Positions 1 to 13,108 of a stretch of 64,000 nt of DNA are shown piece after piece. Numbering within the stretch: position 1 is the first letter of the stretch; each line of letters opens with the position of its first letter. A program made the position numbers and the translations under genes. The stretch lies in the NCBI GenBank assembly GCA_037179385.1, contig CM074193.1:8701547-8765546 (forward strand), read 5' to 3'. The stretch comes from Holothuria scabra. Taxonomy: Eukaryota; Echinodermata; Holothuroidea; Aspidochirotida; Holothuriidae. The notes beneath the pieces were generated by a model. That model was not told the DNA's origin. It ran no database searches and was given only the letters and a program-made list of their open reading frames with translations.

Positions 1-132
1 TTTGGAGATGCTCTACTCAACCGTTGGTATCTCTGGGTAGCTTCCTGCTGTCTCTTCCTTCTCTCCTCTAACACTTCATGTCTCCTCTTAGCTTCTTTCT
101 GAGCTTCAAGTTTCTTTTTAAGTTCTAAAGCT
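1..132 (-). CDS. CEP126-like centrosomal protein, internal exon (partial, runs off window)
   Basis: Reading the minus strand, a clean acceptor (TTGTCAG) precedes an exon open to the window edge. It encodes a highly charged helical segment rich in K, E, R and Q (for example KKKLEAQKEAKRRHEVLEER), typical of a coiled coil. Spliced to the exon at 1288-1395 the frame is preserved across the junction (codon AA|A = Lys, giving NRRRKALEL). From family knowledge, vertebrate CEP126 (KIAA1377, a centrosome, basal body and midbody protein) has the same arrangement: a SNRRKKAFEEK-type motif, a charged helix, then a FEEVTEKFQRAH-type motif, here QEATQRYQRL. The homology call is from memory of the family, not a search. 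Another coiled-coil centrosomal or ciliary protein is the main alternative. Confidence 0.6.
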
Positions 133-520
133 CTGACAATCAAAAAGAGATTCATTGGTTTTTTATTTTAGAGAGACACTTGTAAAAATTTATTATATAA
201 ATAAATGTTAACTTCCTCCTTTGGTAAATTAGGCTCTATATTGCCTACAGCTATTTAAACTCTTCCCTTTCTTGAATTGTCCCTTTCTTGATACACTGTT
301 GGAATTCTTCACCTGTGGTAAGTTTTGGTAACTGATACAATGGTCCATGCTAATGTAGTTATTTAGATGTAGTTTCATGGCCCAATTTCCAACCTATATT
401 GGTTCAAGTCAAGCCGGCCATCACCCTTTTTCCATTTGTGACTCACTGGCTTGTTTACTCTACTCCATTACTTATGCGGAGCATCACGCACAAAGGCAGT
501 AGGTTCGGTTTTTAGTCTTT

Positions 521-600
521 GGCATGCCTCGACTTGGGAATCGAACCTGGGCCTTCTGCGTGAGAGGTGGATGCTATATATTGTTAGACCAAACATGCTC
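521..600 (-). repeat. tRNA-Glu-like SINE head or decayed tRNA
   Basis: The reverse complement contains an exact Pol III B box (GGTTCGATTCC, 537-547), preceded at tRNA-like spacing by an anticodon-arm-like CCTCTCACGC (anticodon CTC, Glu type) and an A-box-like TGGTCTAACA near 585-595. The acceptor stem does not close well, so this is a tRNA-derived SINE or pseudogene, not a working tRNA. Confidence 0.45.
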
Positions 601-839
601 ATGTGACATTTAACAGTAGTTCTCATTTCAATTTACAAGAGTGGGAAAAACAAAGGGAATCTTAAACTTAAATTAATCAACCACTACAAATGGAAGAAAC
701 CCTCAAAGTTAGAGAGCAGTAATTATGTGTTTCATTACAACCTTCAAAATTGCATGAAGAGCACATTTTGTCTTCAAAGACAGTTCCAATTCTTTAAGTA
801 AGTCACTTAAATTTCCCCACAAACCACACATACTGCAGA

Positions 840-984
840 ACACTATCATCATGAAATGTGAGCTACTATGCATCTTTTAAAGAGTCAAACTTTGCTGTCA
901 ATCAAAGAGCTGTCACCTACAATGAATTTTGATAGTCCTGAAGCAAAAAAGCATAAATTGGGGTGATTAGCATCCAAATTTAAG
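840..984. repeat. TTAAAGG/CTCACCCCA MITE, right-hand fragment
   Basis: Shares the family core CTGTCAATCAAAGAGCTG (895-912), and an end of the form ...TTGGGGTGATTAG...TTTAAG, with the full copy at 61712-62007. The left half is missing or too diverged to place. Confidence 0.45.
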
Positions 985-1287
985 AAGTTTTATACTGTAA
1001 ATATGAGCATCCAATTCAATGTGATTTAACATCATTTCAGTTACTTTAAAACACCACAGAACTGACAGCAAATAAAATAAATTAATGAGGAGCTTTCAAA
1101 AGTCAACTGATGCAACAATATTCTGGAGAACAGACATACACTTGGGACACTACTGTAGACTGTTTACCAAAGCAAAGTTGTCCCTGGTATAGTGCTCTCA
1201 AGAACACAGAGCCCATCTACTGAATTTGATCTTTTGACCTTTCATGCAAGCTTCCTACAGTAATATGTTGCTATGACAATGACTCAC

Positions 1288-1395
1288 TTCCGTCGTCTAT
1301 TGGTTTCTGCTGACAGTTTTCTTACTCTTTCCCTTGATGCCTGCTGGGAGATGAACATCTCATCCTCTTCATCTTTCTTGTCTTGCATCTGATAC
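1288..1395 (-). CDS. CEP126-like centrosomal protein, upstream internal exon
   Basis: A 108-nt minus-strand exon lies between a ...GTAGCAG acceptor and a GTGAGT donor. It begins with the last base of a split codon and ends with two bases of a Lys codon completed by the exon at 1-132; the intron between them is 1155 bp. The peptide has an acidic start (DKKDEEDEMF), then a basic helix ending ETNRRRK. This matches the layout of the CEP126 N-terminal coiled coil. The start codon lies further upstream on the minus strand and was not found: the first exon must end with two bases of a split codon, and the attractive ATG exon near 8700 has the wrong phase. Confidence 0.55.
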
Positions 1396-1554
1396 CTGCT
1401 ACTGAATATCTTTGTCAAGGAAGAATGGACAGTGTTAACATACAATGCTGTGCTACCATCCAATGATTAATTGACACCAACATCCCTAATGCAACTTTCA
1501 AATGAGTAGCTTGGGGAGGTATACCAGAGGGTGCCCCCCTCCCCCACCCCCCCT

Positions 1555-1556
1555 GC

Positions 1557-1586
<30 letters not shown>
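1555..1586. repeat. (CA)n microsatellite
   Basis: Uninterrupted CA dinucleotides following a C-rich stretch. Confidence 0.9.
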
Positions 1587-1587
<1 letters not shown>

Positions 1588-1589
<2 letters not shown>

Positions 1590-4500
1590 TTTGAAAAAAA
1601 ACCATAGTAAATTACTCAATCCTTCCAATGTAACATTCTCAATGAATCATTTGGAAGGAGGTACATACCAGGGGGAAAAAAATTAATTTCAAAGGGCCCA
1701 GGAGAAAAATTGTGCAATATGCAACCCAACTTGACCTTGCAATGAGTTGGTGAAAGATGCAACTTTCAGTGACTGACTTCTTTTCTTATGAGTCAAGTTA
1801 GTTTCATTATAAGGAACAATTGCATATAACTTTTGGTTCATTTTGTTACAAGACGACATCAGCTCACCAGTCATCAGATTGAATCCATCGATGAGCGAGT
1901 GAAATGTTCTAGAAAGTGCTAGCTTCGGTGCTGTCTCTCTAGCATATTCAACGGGTGACCCCAGAGAACATTCGCACAATTACGAGAATGTACGATCACC
2001 TACTGGAAAGTACTGTATGATGTAATGGCCTAATAATAGCCCACTATGGCAACTGTCGGCTACTGTAGATTTCTCAGAAACCAAAAACATTCATACTATA
2101 GGCAATTGCTGGCTGTTTGGAGAACTATCTGTCTCGCTTGTGTTTATGAGTTACTGTGCCCAGAACTTTTGCTGTTTGTTTTGTATGAGATCAAACGAGA
2201 CGTTTCCATAAGACTAAATTCCGGACTTTGCTGGAAGAACTACCAGGCATATAAAAGGTCATGCAAGAACTGTGACAGAGAGGAGAACAGAAGATACACA
2301 GATAATACAAAGACCACATGCTTGCTTTGCCATTTAATGCTGTAATTGTGTCGCCATTTACGGATCACTATAGTCTTCATCCTGCCTTCGCGGAACCAAG
2401 TCCTACGCTGTGCTGCTGTACAATCGACGCTAACAACACTACCCCTTGGACAAAGAGTGATACCTTAATCCGTAAAAGATTGTAAGTAGATTTAAGATTA
2501 ATTATTGTAAATTTAAGGAAGTAAGAGGTGAATAATAATTAAGTTGTTGATTTTAATCTCGCCCTTCTGTGGTCTTTCGCTGTTATTGGTTTGAATTGCG
2601 ACCAAGCCGTAACAATTTATTTGTTTTATCACAACAGTAAATGAACATGATTGATAACAGATATGTACAATGAGTGATGGTTGCATAACAAGTGTTGTGA
2701 ATGGAAGTGCTCATCAAATTTTGTATGCAACCTCTCCATGCACTATGTGACAGGTTACAACAAATGCAGGCTGGCATAATCATCTGGTACCATGTAAATG
2801 CAAAATTGTTGAATTAAAATAATCACAGATGCAAAAAAGACATACCCTTCTTCACTTTGCTTTTCTTACCACTAGAGTATGCATGCAGTATATTATCTTT
2901 TGGGCCCTTTTGCAGTAGTACCAGTTCATATTTTGTGCTTCTTAGGTACAAGGATGCACTTTATTATACAAGTACTGATAGCCTGGACTCCATTCCTGCT
3001 AAACCTTTGTGCCTCCTTGTATTCTGCCACCAACTGATCATACCTTTATATCTTCCATGTTTCACTCCAAATTCTATGATTTAAGATGGATGGTGATAAA
3101 AAAGGGTCACATTTATTGGGACTGTTTCCAAAGCAGGTTCAAACTTCAACAAGTATTACCTCTTCTTCAACATTTATTACTACAGTAAAAAATGCAGTGT
3201 ATTCAAACCGCAACCATCATGAAAGCCCCTTTGTGGGATCTATTCAGATTTTATAGCAGTGATAACTTGTGAAGTACAGTACTGTCTGAAAAGGTCCTGA
3301 CAGAGCTACTGTGATTCTGAGTGTGAAAAATGCCTTTCCTGTCCTGAGGGTGGCAAAGAAGCTAACCAACTGAAGCTTAAACATATCAATATTTGGCAGA
3401 TACAAATATTATACTGTTCTGTGTGCCAAAAGTGAGCAATTTGAGAAGACCCAGGTCAAATTAGATGCTATTTGTACACACATCAGTCTTCAGTCTCAAA
3501 GCATCTTGATCAAATTATTGTAGATGAGATAGAAACAATGTAACCATCCACCACTTTTAGTCTACAAAGACTAAACTAGGCAAAGGTGAACTGCTGATAT
3601 GTTAATGTAGTAACAATGTACATACAAGAAAATGAATGATTGGGAACATGCTGCCTACGTAAGAAGCGACAATCCATAGAGTTAAAGATCTCGTCTCTTC
3701 TGGGTTACATAAGATTGATGAATAATTTCATCTGAATACTGAACCAGAAAAAATATGCTGCTATACTTTTTCTTTCGACACACAAGAAAAGCTCTAACCT
3801 TTTGTGGTTGTCATAAAAAGGCATTTCACACATCTGTGTGTAATATGATCTTAATACTGCATAATTTTCAATCCTGTCTGCCGAAGCTTCAAGACCTGCT
3901 GTATGATTCAATGAACATAAAATGTTATTCTCAAAATTGCTCCACTGTGTGGCAGATTTTAATGTTGTTAAGAGTCATGGCTACTCTTTGCAATGGAGCT
4001 GAAAACAGAAACCAAGGTTTCTGTGATTCCTGGTTTATCGATGGCATTTCAATACATGTAAGCAAAATTAAGAAGAATTCAAAAGGGCATTGTATCATTA
4101 TCATTAAGAATTGAGTACTTAATAAATTATGTAGATTCCCCCTTTCCAAGAGGTTAATCTTGTTATATGGACTGTCTGGAGGATATGATTTCTGTACAAG
4201 AGACCGGACCTCAAAAGGAAGTGCTGACTAAGTAAGCTGAATCCAGTTGAAGATTCTAACAGTTCAACTAGTTGATCAAACAGCACTGAGTTGACAGACA
4301 ACAAAGTGCATGCTGATCTCTTGGCAGTACTGTTCAGCTATAAATATTCACATCAGATGAGAGTAATCTTCCCTTATTTTTTGCTCTCTGAAGCTGATTT
4401 TGTTGCCATCTGCTTCTTGACTTCAAGGTATGGAAAAAACAAATGAAAACATGTCGTTTACAGAAGGGTTACCCTAACAGTATCAGTACATCTAGGATTG

Positions 4501-7500
4501 TAGTGCCTACGGCTGACAGCATATTTTGAATGCCACACTTGTGCATTAAATCAAGTTGGGCAACAGATTTGCACTGGGTTGAATTCTTGTTCTTTAAGTG
4601 GCCTTATTTATATTGGGAAAAGCCTGTGAAACACTAGTCCTTGAGCAGAACTAGTGTTTGAATGGGTACCAAGCAAAAGCCCAATTGGCACTGTGGTTCC
4701 TTGCCGGATATTATAAGAATTGTACGGCCAGTAGAAAGCTTATAAATTGACCTCCAAAGTAGAGCTAAGCAAAAGCTCATATCCAATGTTTGTAATATCT
4801 TCACAAGGAGTATTTTAGTACTAATATTCTATGAAATCAAATATTAATTTTCTGAGGTCTTACTAAAATTCAACTTGCATAATACTTGGTGATCCTTCAA
4901 AACCGTTTCCTCATTTCAACATGTATTTAGTGTATGCTTGTAATCAAACTTGATATTATCACCAATTGACAATATGCAATGTGGTCAGAAAGAGGAAAAA
5001 CATCCCTTGTACTTCTCTCATAATATATTTTCTACCTGCTCTCAAGTAAAACAGGGTTTATTCAGCAATTAAGCAGAAAAGAAGTGATTCATGGGGTGTG
5101 ATAATAGAATGAGGATTAGGTTATCTCACTGAGCACAAAAAGAGACATATGATCCATACTGTACATTGCTTCCACTGGCAGAGAGACCAGTTAAAAGCAG
5201 TGTGACATGTGCTCTTTGAAATCTCCAAATTTCAGTTATTGCCCTCTTCTAACTTCAAATGATCCAAAATCTTTATACAACCTGAAGAAAGCATTGCTGA
5301 AAAAATAAACCAAACTTCTAAGGTATTTGGGTGAGTAAGCTGATTTAATGCAAAACCAGGTGAAGGAAAAAGACCATAGAACCTACTACCATTATCTTGC
5401 TTACAAGATTTTCTAAAGAATATTTTCAGTGGTTGACCTCCAGTGGTGTCATAATCCCAATCTATGAGTGGGTCTAGAAAAGTGGACAAGAAAGGACTAG
5501 TTATGAGCACATTTGGACACATGTATAACTTTTGCAATGCCCAAGTCTAATGACAAGAAATTCACAATGCTGAAAGAACTTTGCCCACTCCCCTTTACTT
5601 GTGCATTTAGGCCAGCTGTGGTTATTAATTTTCAATTTTTTTTTAACAAAAACTTCGCAGAGTACTTCCCACATTAGCAAGGTACTTGCTTTCTTTCCAC
5701 ATTTTGTGCAATCTTGGAGCGATGGCTACTTATCAACAAATACTTATGTGTATTAACTGCGATGAGAACAGGGCTGTGTTTCTTACATGGCCTAGGCTCA
5801 TTCCTCTCACAACACAGCCCTCGTGTAGCTAACATTCACATGTACCCACTAGCCAGGAGGCACAAAATATGAAATGACTGATCTGGTTTGATATAGGACT
5901 GTCAGTTTCCATTTAATTTCCTAAATGTTTAAACGGTCAAAATAAACATTCATTTACCGTTTAAACGATGTCCAAATATAGCCGGCTTTGATTTCCTTAG
6001 AATTAAATGTAAACACGATAATATACTTACAATACTGCCTTTGAGACTATAATTTTGGCATGCCACCCTCTATAAATTCACAAAACAACCAGGACACAGG
6101 TTGCAAGTCATTGGGTAACTACCTACTGGATTTGCAGTAGAGAAATAAACAGGGAACACTGTGGCTTCACCACTACCACGGGTAGCTAAGCGCTGCGGCG
6201 CAGGCTCGTTTACTCAGCAATGAGTAGCCTGCATACCTGGCTGAGCGAATCTAACGTTAGGTCTAAACTTGGGCAAGGTTACAGATCGATATCACGCCAT
6301 CAAAATCATAGGTTACATGAACAGGTGTATTGTTACCTAAAGTTTGGCATTGTAATTGGAGGCTTTAAGAATTAGATTAAACGAAGACTGACAGCAGATT
6401 CAATGCGGCAGATTTGATTTTTAGGCCTAGGCTAATAATATCAACAACTTACTGTAGTTGGGCGTAACGTTAGGTCTAACACAGAGCGTTCGCCGATCGG
6501 TTGTTTAAATGTTAAACGTGACAGACTGGCCTAGTTTGATACTCCTACAACTTTACGTACCTTTGAATTAACAACAAACCACTATGGCGGAATGGTGCTA
6601 AAACCAATGGCAGAAAGGCACTTTCTAAAAATCTACGAAACTAGAGGAATTGTTGTCATTGCAACTACCGGAACATTTTCAGAAGTCCAGATCAGACAAC
6701 CAGTAAAGGCACAGGTCTAGAGACATAGTTCATTGAATAGATTGGTAGTGTGGAGAAGGCATAAGAAAGTAAGATCTTTGAACAGAATTATTGTAGGCTG
6801 TTGGGAATAAAGCTTCATCCTTTTCTATGTATGAATGGTGACCGAGTTATGTCTTTAGACAAAGCAAAGATACCAATTTAATCACATGTCCGCACATGTG
6901 TACATGTAGCTATAGGAGATTACAATCATTGGACTCAGTACAGAGTAGGCTAAGTGTTCACTGACAGTGACTACTGTTTCAATCTGTAATCGGGTAAAGT
7001 GATTTTGAATATTTCATTCAACCGTGAAGCACCAATCAATAATGCTTCCAACAAATTTCTAAATCCCATTCAGCCCTGTTCCTGCAGTCTTGTAAGTTCC
7101 AACCTATCCTACCTTCCACAGAATATTGTGCTCATCCCCCCATAGAAAAGGTACCTCTCTGCCATGGTGGAATGGCACTTTTTCTATGGCGGAATGAGCA
7201 CATTTTCTATGGCAGATTGGTAAGGACCCCGTTTGTGAAAGTCATCTGCGCAAGGGCTGTGTTGTGAGGAGAATGAGCCTACCTTGGCCGTGTAATGAAC
7301 ACAAAGCCCTGGGCTATGTTCTCTCCCTAATGTATCCACGTACGATGTAAGTTCTGGCACCAAACCCATTTAGAGCCCACAGTTCTGTTCAAATACTCAG
7401 TGTGACACACACTATTTTAGGCCTTACTGTAGACCTTTAAACTAGGCTAGGCTACTAATTACTAAAAATGTAGGCCTGGGCCTAGTTGCTTGGCTTGGCT

Positions 7501-9502
7501 ACGTTTTTTACTTTCAGCACTTAGCCTAGGCCTAGGGCCTAGGCTGGGCCTAACGTATACTAACACCAACGTTAGCCCAATACAATATTAGTACTGTACT
7601 ACTGTGTGACACTGTACACTAACACAGTGTCAGTGCAATTCAACGTAAAAGGATACGAATAACTTCGTCCAGCAGGCATCTCTGATGCAAAGTGTCAGAT
7701 TTTTCGGAAGAGTGAGTAAATATGATTGATCTACGACATTTCTTGAAGAGATTCTGAAACACTGACATCCAGTTATGTCGTACGAGATAAAATTAAGTTT
7801 TCGAAGTCGTGGTTGCTATTCGATCTCCATGCAAGCTGTTTCTACCAACTATGTTATGCAAATAAGTGTAGTTGTGAGCACGCCCTCAATCAGAGCAATC
7901 GGTTGCCCACCACTGGCTTGTTGGCAGATTAAACCAGGGAGCTGACATACTGATGGTCGTCAGGTACGTAGCCGGCATCTTATTTCCAGAGCGATTGGGT
8001 ATCTACTCAAAGGGTAAGCTTTCCTTACAGAAAAGATTCAACTTTCTCTTTCAGTTTAATACCCCTTTGTCTGAGAAAATCTTTTGGACATGGGCCTGGT
8101 CGAAAGTTTATGATCACGTATTTGCGGAGTGGGGAAGGGGAAAAGGGTAGCCCATCCCCATTGAGCATGTGTTGGGATATTTTTGAAAGTGTTTCTAATG
8201 AAATCATTAGCATTGATCTTATTCATACGCAGTAAAGAGGCCAGGGAAGTGCACTTTCCACCAATCTGAAGGGCGTACTCTGGACCACTAAAATTACAGC
8301 TATTCCGTCAACAGTCACGGTTACAGTCGCGTCACACTCTGTTTCAGTCCAGTGACGTTGCTGGAGCAAGCCAGGGGTTTGGAGCGGGGTGAAAACTACC
8401 CAGAGATAGTATTTGAATGGCAAAATTTACCGCTTTAAAGAATTAAGTGTGGTGATGGCGAAAGGCATTCAAGTTCAGCATGCAGTCAGACGTAATGTCT
8501 GAAAGCACGTCGAAAAGAGATTTCTTGAAATGGGGACAAGAGCTAGCCTCCTCTACTGAGGATACTTTCCGTAGTGTTTTACTTATAGACTTATAATCGC
8601 TTAAAACTTAAAAACTGACATTATCTAGAAATTCAGGTTTTCCCAATTTTAAAGTGACTAAAAAGCCCCGTGAGCCCTCGATCGGTACGTCAACTTACCT
8701 CTGCATCCATGATTATCGATCCATCCGTCACGTCTGTTTGAGAAGTTCAACTTAAAAGAAGCCTTGTGATGTGTGGTCTGTAAAATAACCACCCAGTGAA
8801 CTTGAATGCATTATTTAAATACCCAAAAGTTCATAAATACCACTAGAGATTCTAGTGACGTTTCCACCAGATCCCAAAACGGGACTTTGAATACAAGAAT
8901 TCAAGAAGGAACACTACGAACTGGACAGGCTCGCTAAAGCTGTTTTGTCTCGAAAATTTAATTTAACCTCACACTCTTAACTATGCGAGTGCAACTGTAC
9001 TGGGTGTGTTGTCAAGGGCAAATTGGCGTTTTCAAAAGACAAACGGCACATTAATGAATTTCGCACTGAGGAAGGCCTATTACATTCATGTACCACGCGA
9101 ACGTCACCCCATCTGCACCCACGCGCATTTCACTATATTGTTATCAAACTCGTTACACCAACAAGATCATTTCAATATTCCCACTGTGTTTATGTAGTTT
9201 CTTTCGTTTTTTTTTCCATTTACCCTTGGTATCATGGTATCAGCCCACGGCGTTGCCATATTCTTTCCCTCTTCCAAAACGTACGCCATGTTGAAATTTA
9301 AAACATTATTGCTTGACCTTTTTTTGGTTGAGTTTGACATTTTTTCGGTGAATTTAGTATCAATTAGGCAGTGGAATATTCTGATTGGTTACCAGAGAAG
9401 ATGACATCAATAACACTGACTCCCTGTTAATTAATAAAGTGACTACGCTAATGTTCCCCCATGCACGACACATCCTATGCAAATCAACTAAAATACGGTG
9501 CC
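1588..9502. other. Non-coding stretch with no supported gene
   Basis: AT-rich DNA, probably intron or upstream region of the CEP126-like gene. Open frames here are short, lack splice context and resemble no family. Local items are a perfect 11-bp inverted repeat at 5927-5937/5956-5966, scattered TAGGCCTA and AACGTTAG motifs (6.2-7.6 kb), and repeated CTATGGCGGAATG-like phrases at 6580-7210. Confidence 0.4.
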
Positions 9503-9699
9503 GTAAAGGCATATTTTCATCATCCCAAACAGTTCCAATTCTCCCAACCTACTTACTTGTAGTCCCTCCCACATTTATGTAAAACTCATCTTTATCCAGA
9601 CACAATCATAGTTTACTGCTTCATGGCTTGTCCCAGTGGCCATACAAGTCCATAATGTGTAATCAACACACTCTCAGTGCCCATGCTGTTTAATTTAGC

Positions 9700-12087
9700 C
9701 AGTGGCGGAGGAAGCATAAAAATTTTAGGCGGGGGGGGGGGGGGACAATCAGTGAACAAGATGGGATGGTTGGACTCGTGAAACGAACCCTATGTGCGTA
9801 TAGGGCACATCACGAGCGCGAAGCGCGAAGTCCCACTGGCGTGGGTCCAGGCCCCGCCTTAGGGCACTGGAAGCTCTGAGATTCTACAAGCTCTCTCGTG
9901 CAATCTAAGCCGTTTTTGGAACATTTTACGGCGAATTCAATGAACAAAAATGTGCGAAATATTTGCGTTCACAGAAAGCCTATAGGCTATTTCCTGACCG
10001 ACGCAGAATTTAACGTAGGCCTTCGTATAGGCTAGGCCAAATAATGTCCTAGCCTAACCTGATTGTCACAGAACGAGTTATAACGCAACGACATAAGCCT
10101 AAGCATGTGACATCAATTACGCAACATTACATTGGATGAACAAATGTAAATAGCCTACTGTAAGTGAATGACTCACCTATGATGAGTGCATAGGCGTACG
10201 GGAGCATTTTCAGTTGGGGGGACAGAGGATTCTCTGCCCGAAAAATGTTATTCTGCCAGAAAGACTATCTAAGCGGAGCGCCACCATCAGTTGGCGCGGA
10301 GCGTAGAGAAAATTTTGGAAAATCGCAACCCCTCAGACAGCCGGAAATGGCCTTTCCCAGGCTTATAAGCAGAATCAAAGCCGTCGATATTTTGAACTTT
10401 CGTTTGCAATAAAATTTTCAGCAAAGATGAGCAAATCTACAAAAAGGTCAGAAAACTCCCAGATGAAATGTGCCACTAACCATTGGATGACTACATTCAG
10501 CTATAATCATTGGAAAATGAGTTTGCTTACGCGTTCTACAAACTATTTTACGTCATGCAGCATGAGATTATCATCAATATAATTTTGAAAATTGAAAAAC
10601 TTCAGAAACCCTCGAAAATCCCAAGGCTTCATAATATAATGATATACCGCACCTGGGAATGGATAAAACATTACCTGGTCTTGTATCTTTCCGTGGAAAA
10701 CTGGAGAACGGAATTAAAAACATGAGTACCGTATGTCTGTGACTCTGTTGCGACTCTTGCCCGAATTCCAGTTCCATTGAATTGATACAACTGTCTATAT
10801 AACTCGACTCGAACTCCCGACTGTATACAAATGATTTTTCTACTAACGCCGTTTGAGAAAAACCCGGCTTGCCACGTTGCAAGATATTTTTACATGAATT
10901 TGTGGGCAGACTTACTTGCAGATTTGTTCACACTAAATTCGTATGAGTGAGCAAACAAGCTACGCTGATTTGTTTACCATCGCCCGAAATTCGGTTCCAC
11001 AGCACTTCAGGTTAAAAAGTTTCGCACAATTTTAAGAGGATCATTTTGAAAAAAGGAAAATCGTCATCTCATTCATATGCTGCCCAAATACCTCTCGACC
11101 AAGTACGTTTCATCCTTCTGGTGACTATTGGTGATTGTCATTTAGTGATATGGTGCGTCAAAAGCTAGCTTTTGATTGATTTGTTCGAGCAAAATTTTGG
11201 GGACTGTATACATCCTCTCTCCCCTTGTAATCTGGCAATTAAAAATATGCCAGAACTTTTTTGCAACTTTTGCCCGAATATTGTGTCATTTCGGGCAAAG
11301 GTTTGCGGAAGAATATGAAGTGAGGCTGACGAAAAATTGTTTTTTCATAAGTTGTCCGAATGTGTCGCAAATTTTGGTATCTTTTAGAGTTTTCCTGAAA
11401 ATTGTACCGTGACTATGATGCTTTTTTATTATTTTTTCGGCCAAGTGTTTGAAGGAATTCGGGCACGCCTAGGAGTTTTCTGTGTAAGTAGAAACAAACC
11501 AGGTTTTAAAACTCAAATGGCTGCCCGAATTTTTCCAGATCCCTGCCCGACTTTTAGGTCTTGAGAATTTTTCTTTTTTTTTGGGGGGGGGGGGCAGTCT
11601 TCCCCCTGCTCCCCTCCCTTCGTACGCCTATGGATGAGTGAATACTGGTCAACTGTTCGTTCACGTGATGGCAATGGCAAAGCTTCACTTCTCGCGGAGG
11701 GAAAATACTAGTACAGTAAAGGTTCGGTTTCACTGAACAAGTGATATACTACATACTGGTTTGCGGACCGGACGAGGTTGCCAGATTCTTGTAATGATTT
11801 GTAGCCAAAAACTAGGTTACAGGCATAGAGCATTGTGGCAGGGGACCGTGACAAGAATCAGCCAAACAATGGCAGAACATAGGCTAAATCAATTTCGGCT
11901 GCTCTGTTCGGTGGTGGGTTAACTATAGTCTCAACTTTGAGTTGGTTCAAGGCTCCCAAGTTTCTTTTACTTCTTCTCTGATTTTTTTCGGGGACGTCCC
12001 CCCGCTAAGAATTTTAGGGGGGGGGGTCCCCTCGCTAAGAAATTTACGGGGGACGTGTCCCCCCCCCCCCCGCTTCCGCCGCCAGTG
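9700..12087. mobile_element. CAGTGGCGG-ended hAT-like element, itself interrupted
   Basis: The left end CAGTGGCGGAGGAAGC and the right end GCTTCCGCCGCCAGTG are near-perfect inverted repeats. The flanks AATTTAGC (9692-9699) and AATTAAGC (12088-12095) are an 8-bp target duplication matching at 7 of 8 bases, as expected for hAT/PHIS-type elements. G and C runs lie just inside each end (9731-9744; 12059-12071). It encodes no transposase I can see. The element at 10189-11632 is inserted in it. Confidence 0.75.
10189..11632. mobile_element. CATAGGCGTAC-ended non-autonomous DNA transposon (1444 bp)
   Basis: Terminal inverted repeats CATAGGCGTACG / CGTACGCCTATG are flanked by a perfect 8-bp target duplication GATGAGTG (10181-10188 and 11633-11640). 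The interior carries repeated TTCGGGCA/TGCCCGAA words and the phrase GCGCCACCATCAGTTGGCGCGG near 10278. It has no transposase. The 163-bp copy at 48953-49115 and the interior-related block at 43640-44990 belong to the same family. Confidence 0.85.
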
Positions 12088-12203
12088 AATTAAGCTATGA
12101 TGCATTGTTTGAATATGATGCCAATCAAAGAGCTGTACCAATTGAGAGTTTTGATATATGCATACTGAAACTGTAGATTAGGGTGACGAATGACTGCCTT
12201 TAA

Positions 12204-13108
12204 GTTACTCCCCGATCATTGTTTTCGTTTGATTTCTTGCCCAACTATACGTAGTATGAAAAGGGGCAGTTATCAGTGATGAAACGAAGGTAGACCTCCG
12301 TGGCACCCATGTGCATGAATCTCTTCTTTGCAACAAGCTGTCGGCCTGCGTGAGAAAGGGTCTAGGAGGGGCCGACCGATCAGAGGAAACGTTTAGATGC
12401 TAATTAGTTCAGGTAATTGGTGCAGTCTTTGGGAAATCATTGAACTGATTGTAAATTCTCATTATTGAGTGACTTTTCTGTGATTATTTTATAAAGGGTG
12501 AGTGGGTGACTGCAAAAGTCAGGTGATCCATCCAACCCAATTTAAAAATGTTTTTGTATGAATCATGAGGATAGAAGATGCAAATATCTGGCAAAGCTCT
12601 GAAATGAGATGCACACCGTTTCATTCTTACGCTCTAAAAATGTGTGTAGGGATTGTAGGGATAAAACGCTTTTCCAAACACATTTTTGCAACTTTAACGC
12701 TGTAAAAATGTATATGGAAATGAAACGTTGTTCTAAATACATGAGCAAATTGCAAAATAATCAGAAAGACATATGGCAATAGGCGATCCCCTTTTTATTA
12801 GATCGTTTTGACTTTGCCACAAAAAATGTTGTGGTACATTTTTTCTTGAAATTTTCTCATTATTTTTCAATTTGCTCATGTGCTATTGAAGTGAACATAT
12901 TTACCAACAATAGCTCAGAATTTGGGTGATTAATTTGATTCTCCTGAATTTGATTCTGTTTTAAAACTATTTCAGACTGTCTGAGGGGTAGCAAGTTTCC
13001 CTATTTTTCGCACGCCCGCGCCACTGATGGTGACGCTTCGTTTGTATAGTCTTTCAGTCAGAAGAAAACATTTTCTTCCCCAGTAAATAAAACACAAACT
13101 TTTCAAAC
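12204..13108. other. Non-coding intergenic sequence
   Basis: AT-rich sequence downstream of the tubulin cluster. Near 13010-13030 is a diverged fragment (GCCACTGATGGTGACGCTTCG) related to the interior phrase of the CATAGGCGTAC family. No gene seen. Confidence 0.4.

Larger units (their letters stand above)
133..1287 (-). other. Intron of the CEP126-like gene, with SINE and MITE remnants
   Basis: Non-coding AT-rich sequence between the two coiled-coil exons (donor GTGAGT near 1287, acceptor near 133). It holds a tRNA-like SINE head (521-600) and the right half of a MITE (about 840-984). No coding exon is seen inside. Confidence 0.5.
9503..12203. mobile_element. MITE copy split by a nested insertion
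   Basis: Left part 9503-9699 and right part 12088-12203 together match the uninterrupted family copy at 61712-62007, including the core CAATCAAAGAGCTGTACC (12123-12140) and the ends TAAAGGC...CATCCCAAACAG and CTGTAGATTAGGGTGACG...GCCTTTAAG. The middle is replaced by the element at 9700-12087. The MITE is therefore the oldest layer of a three-level nest. Confidence 0.75.

Noticed and set aside
8700..8715. ATG exon ending GCAGAG|GTAAGT on the minus strand as exon 1 of the CEP126-like gene
   Set aside because: It ends in phase 0, while the exon at 1288-1395 needs a preceding exon ending with two bases of a codon. Possible only with an additional unseen exon.
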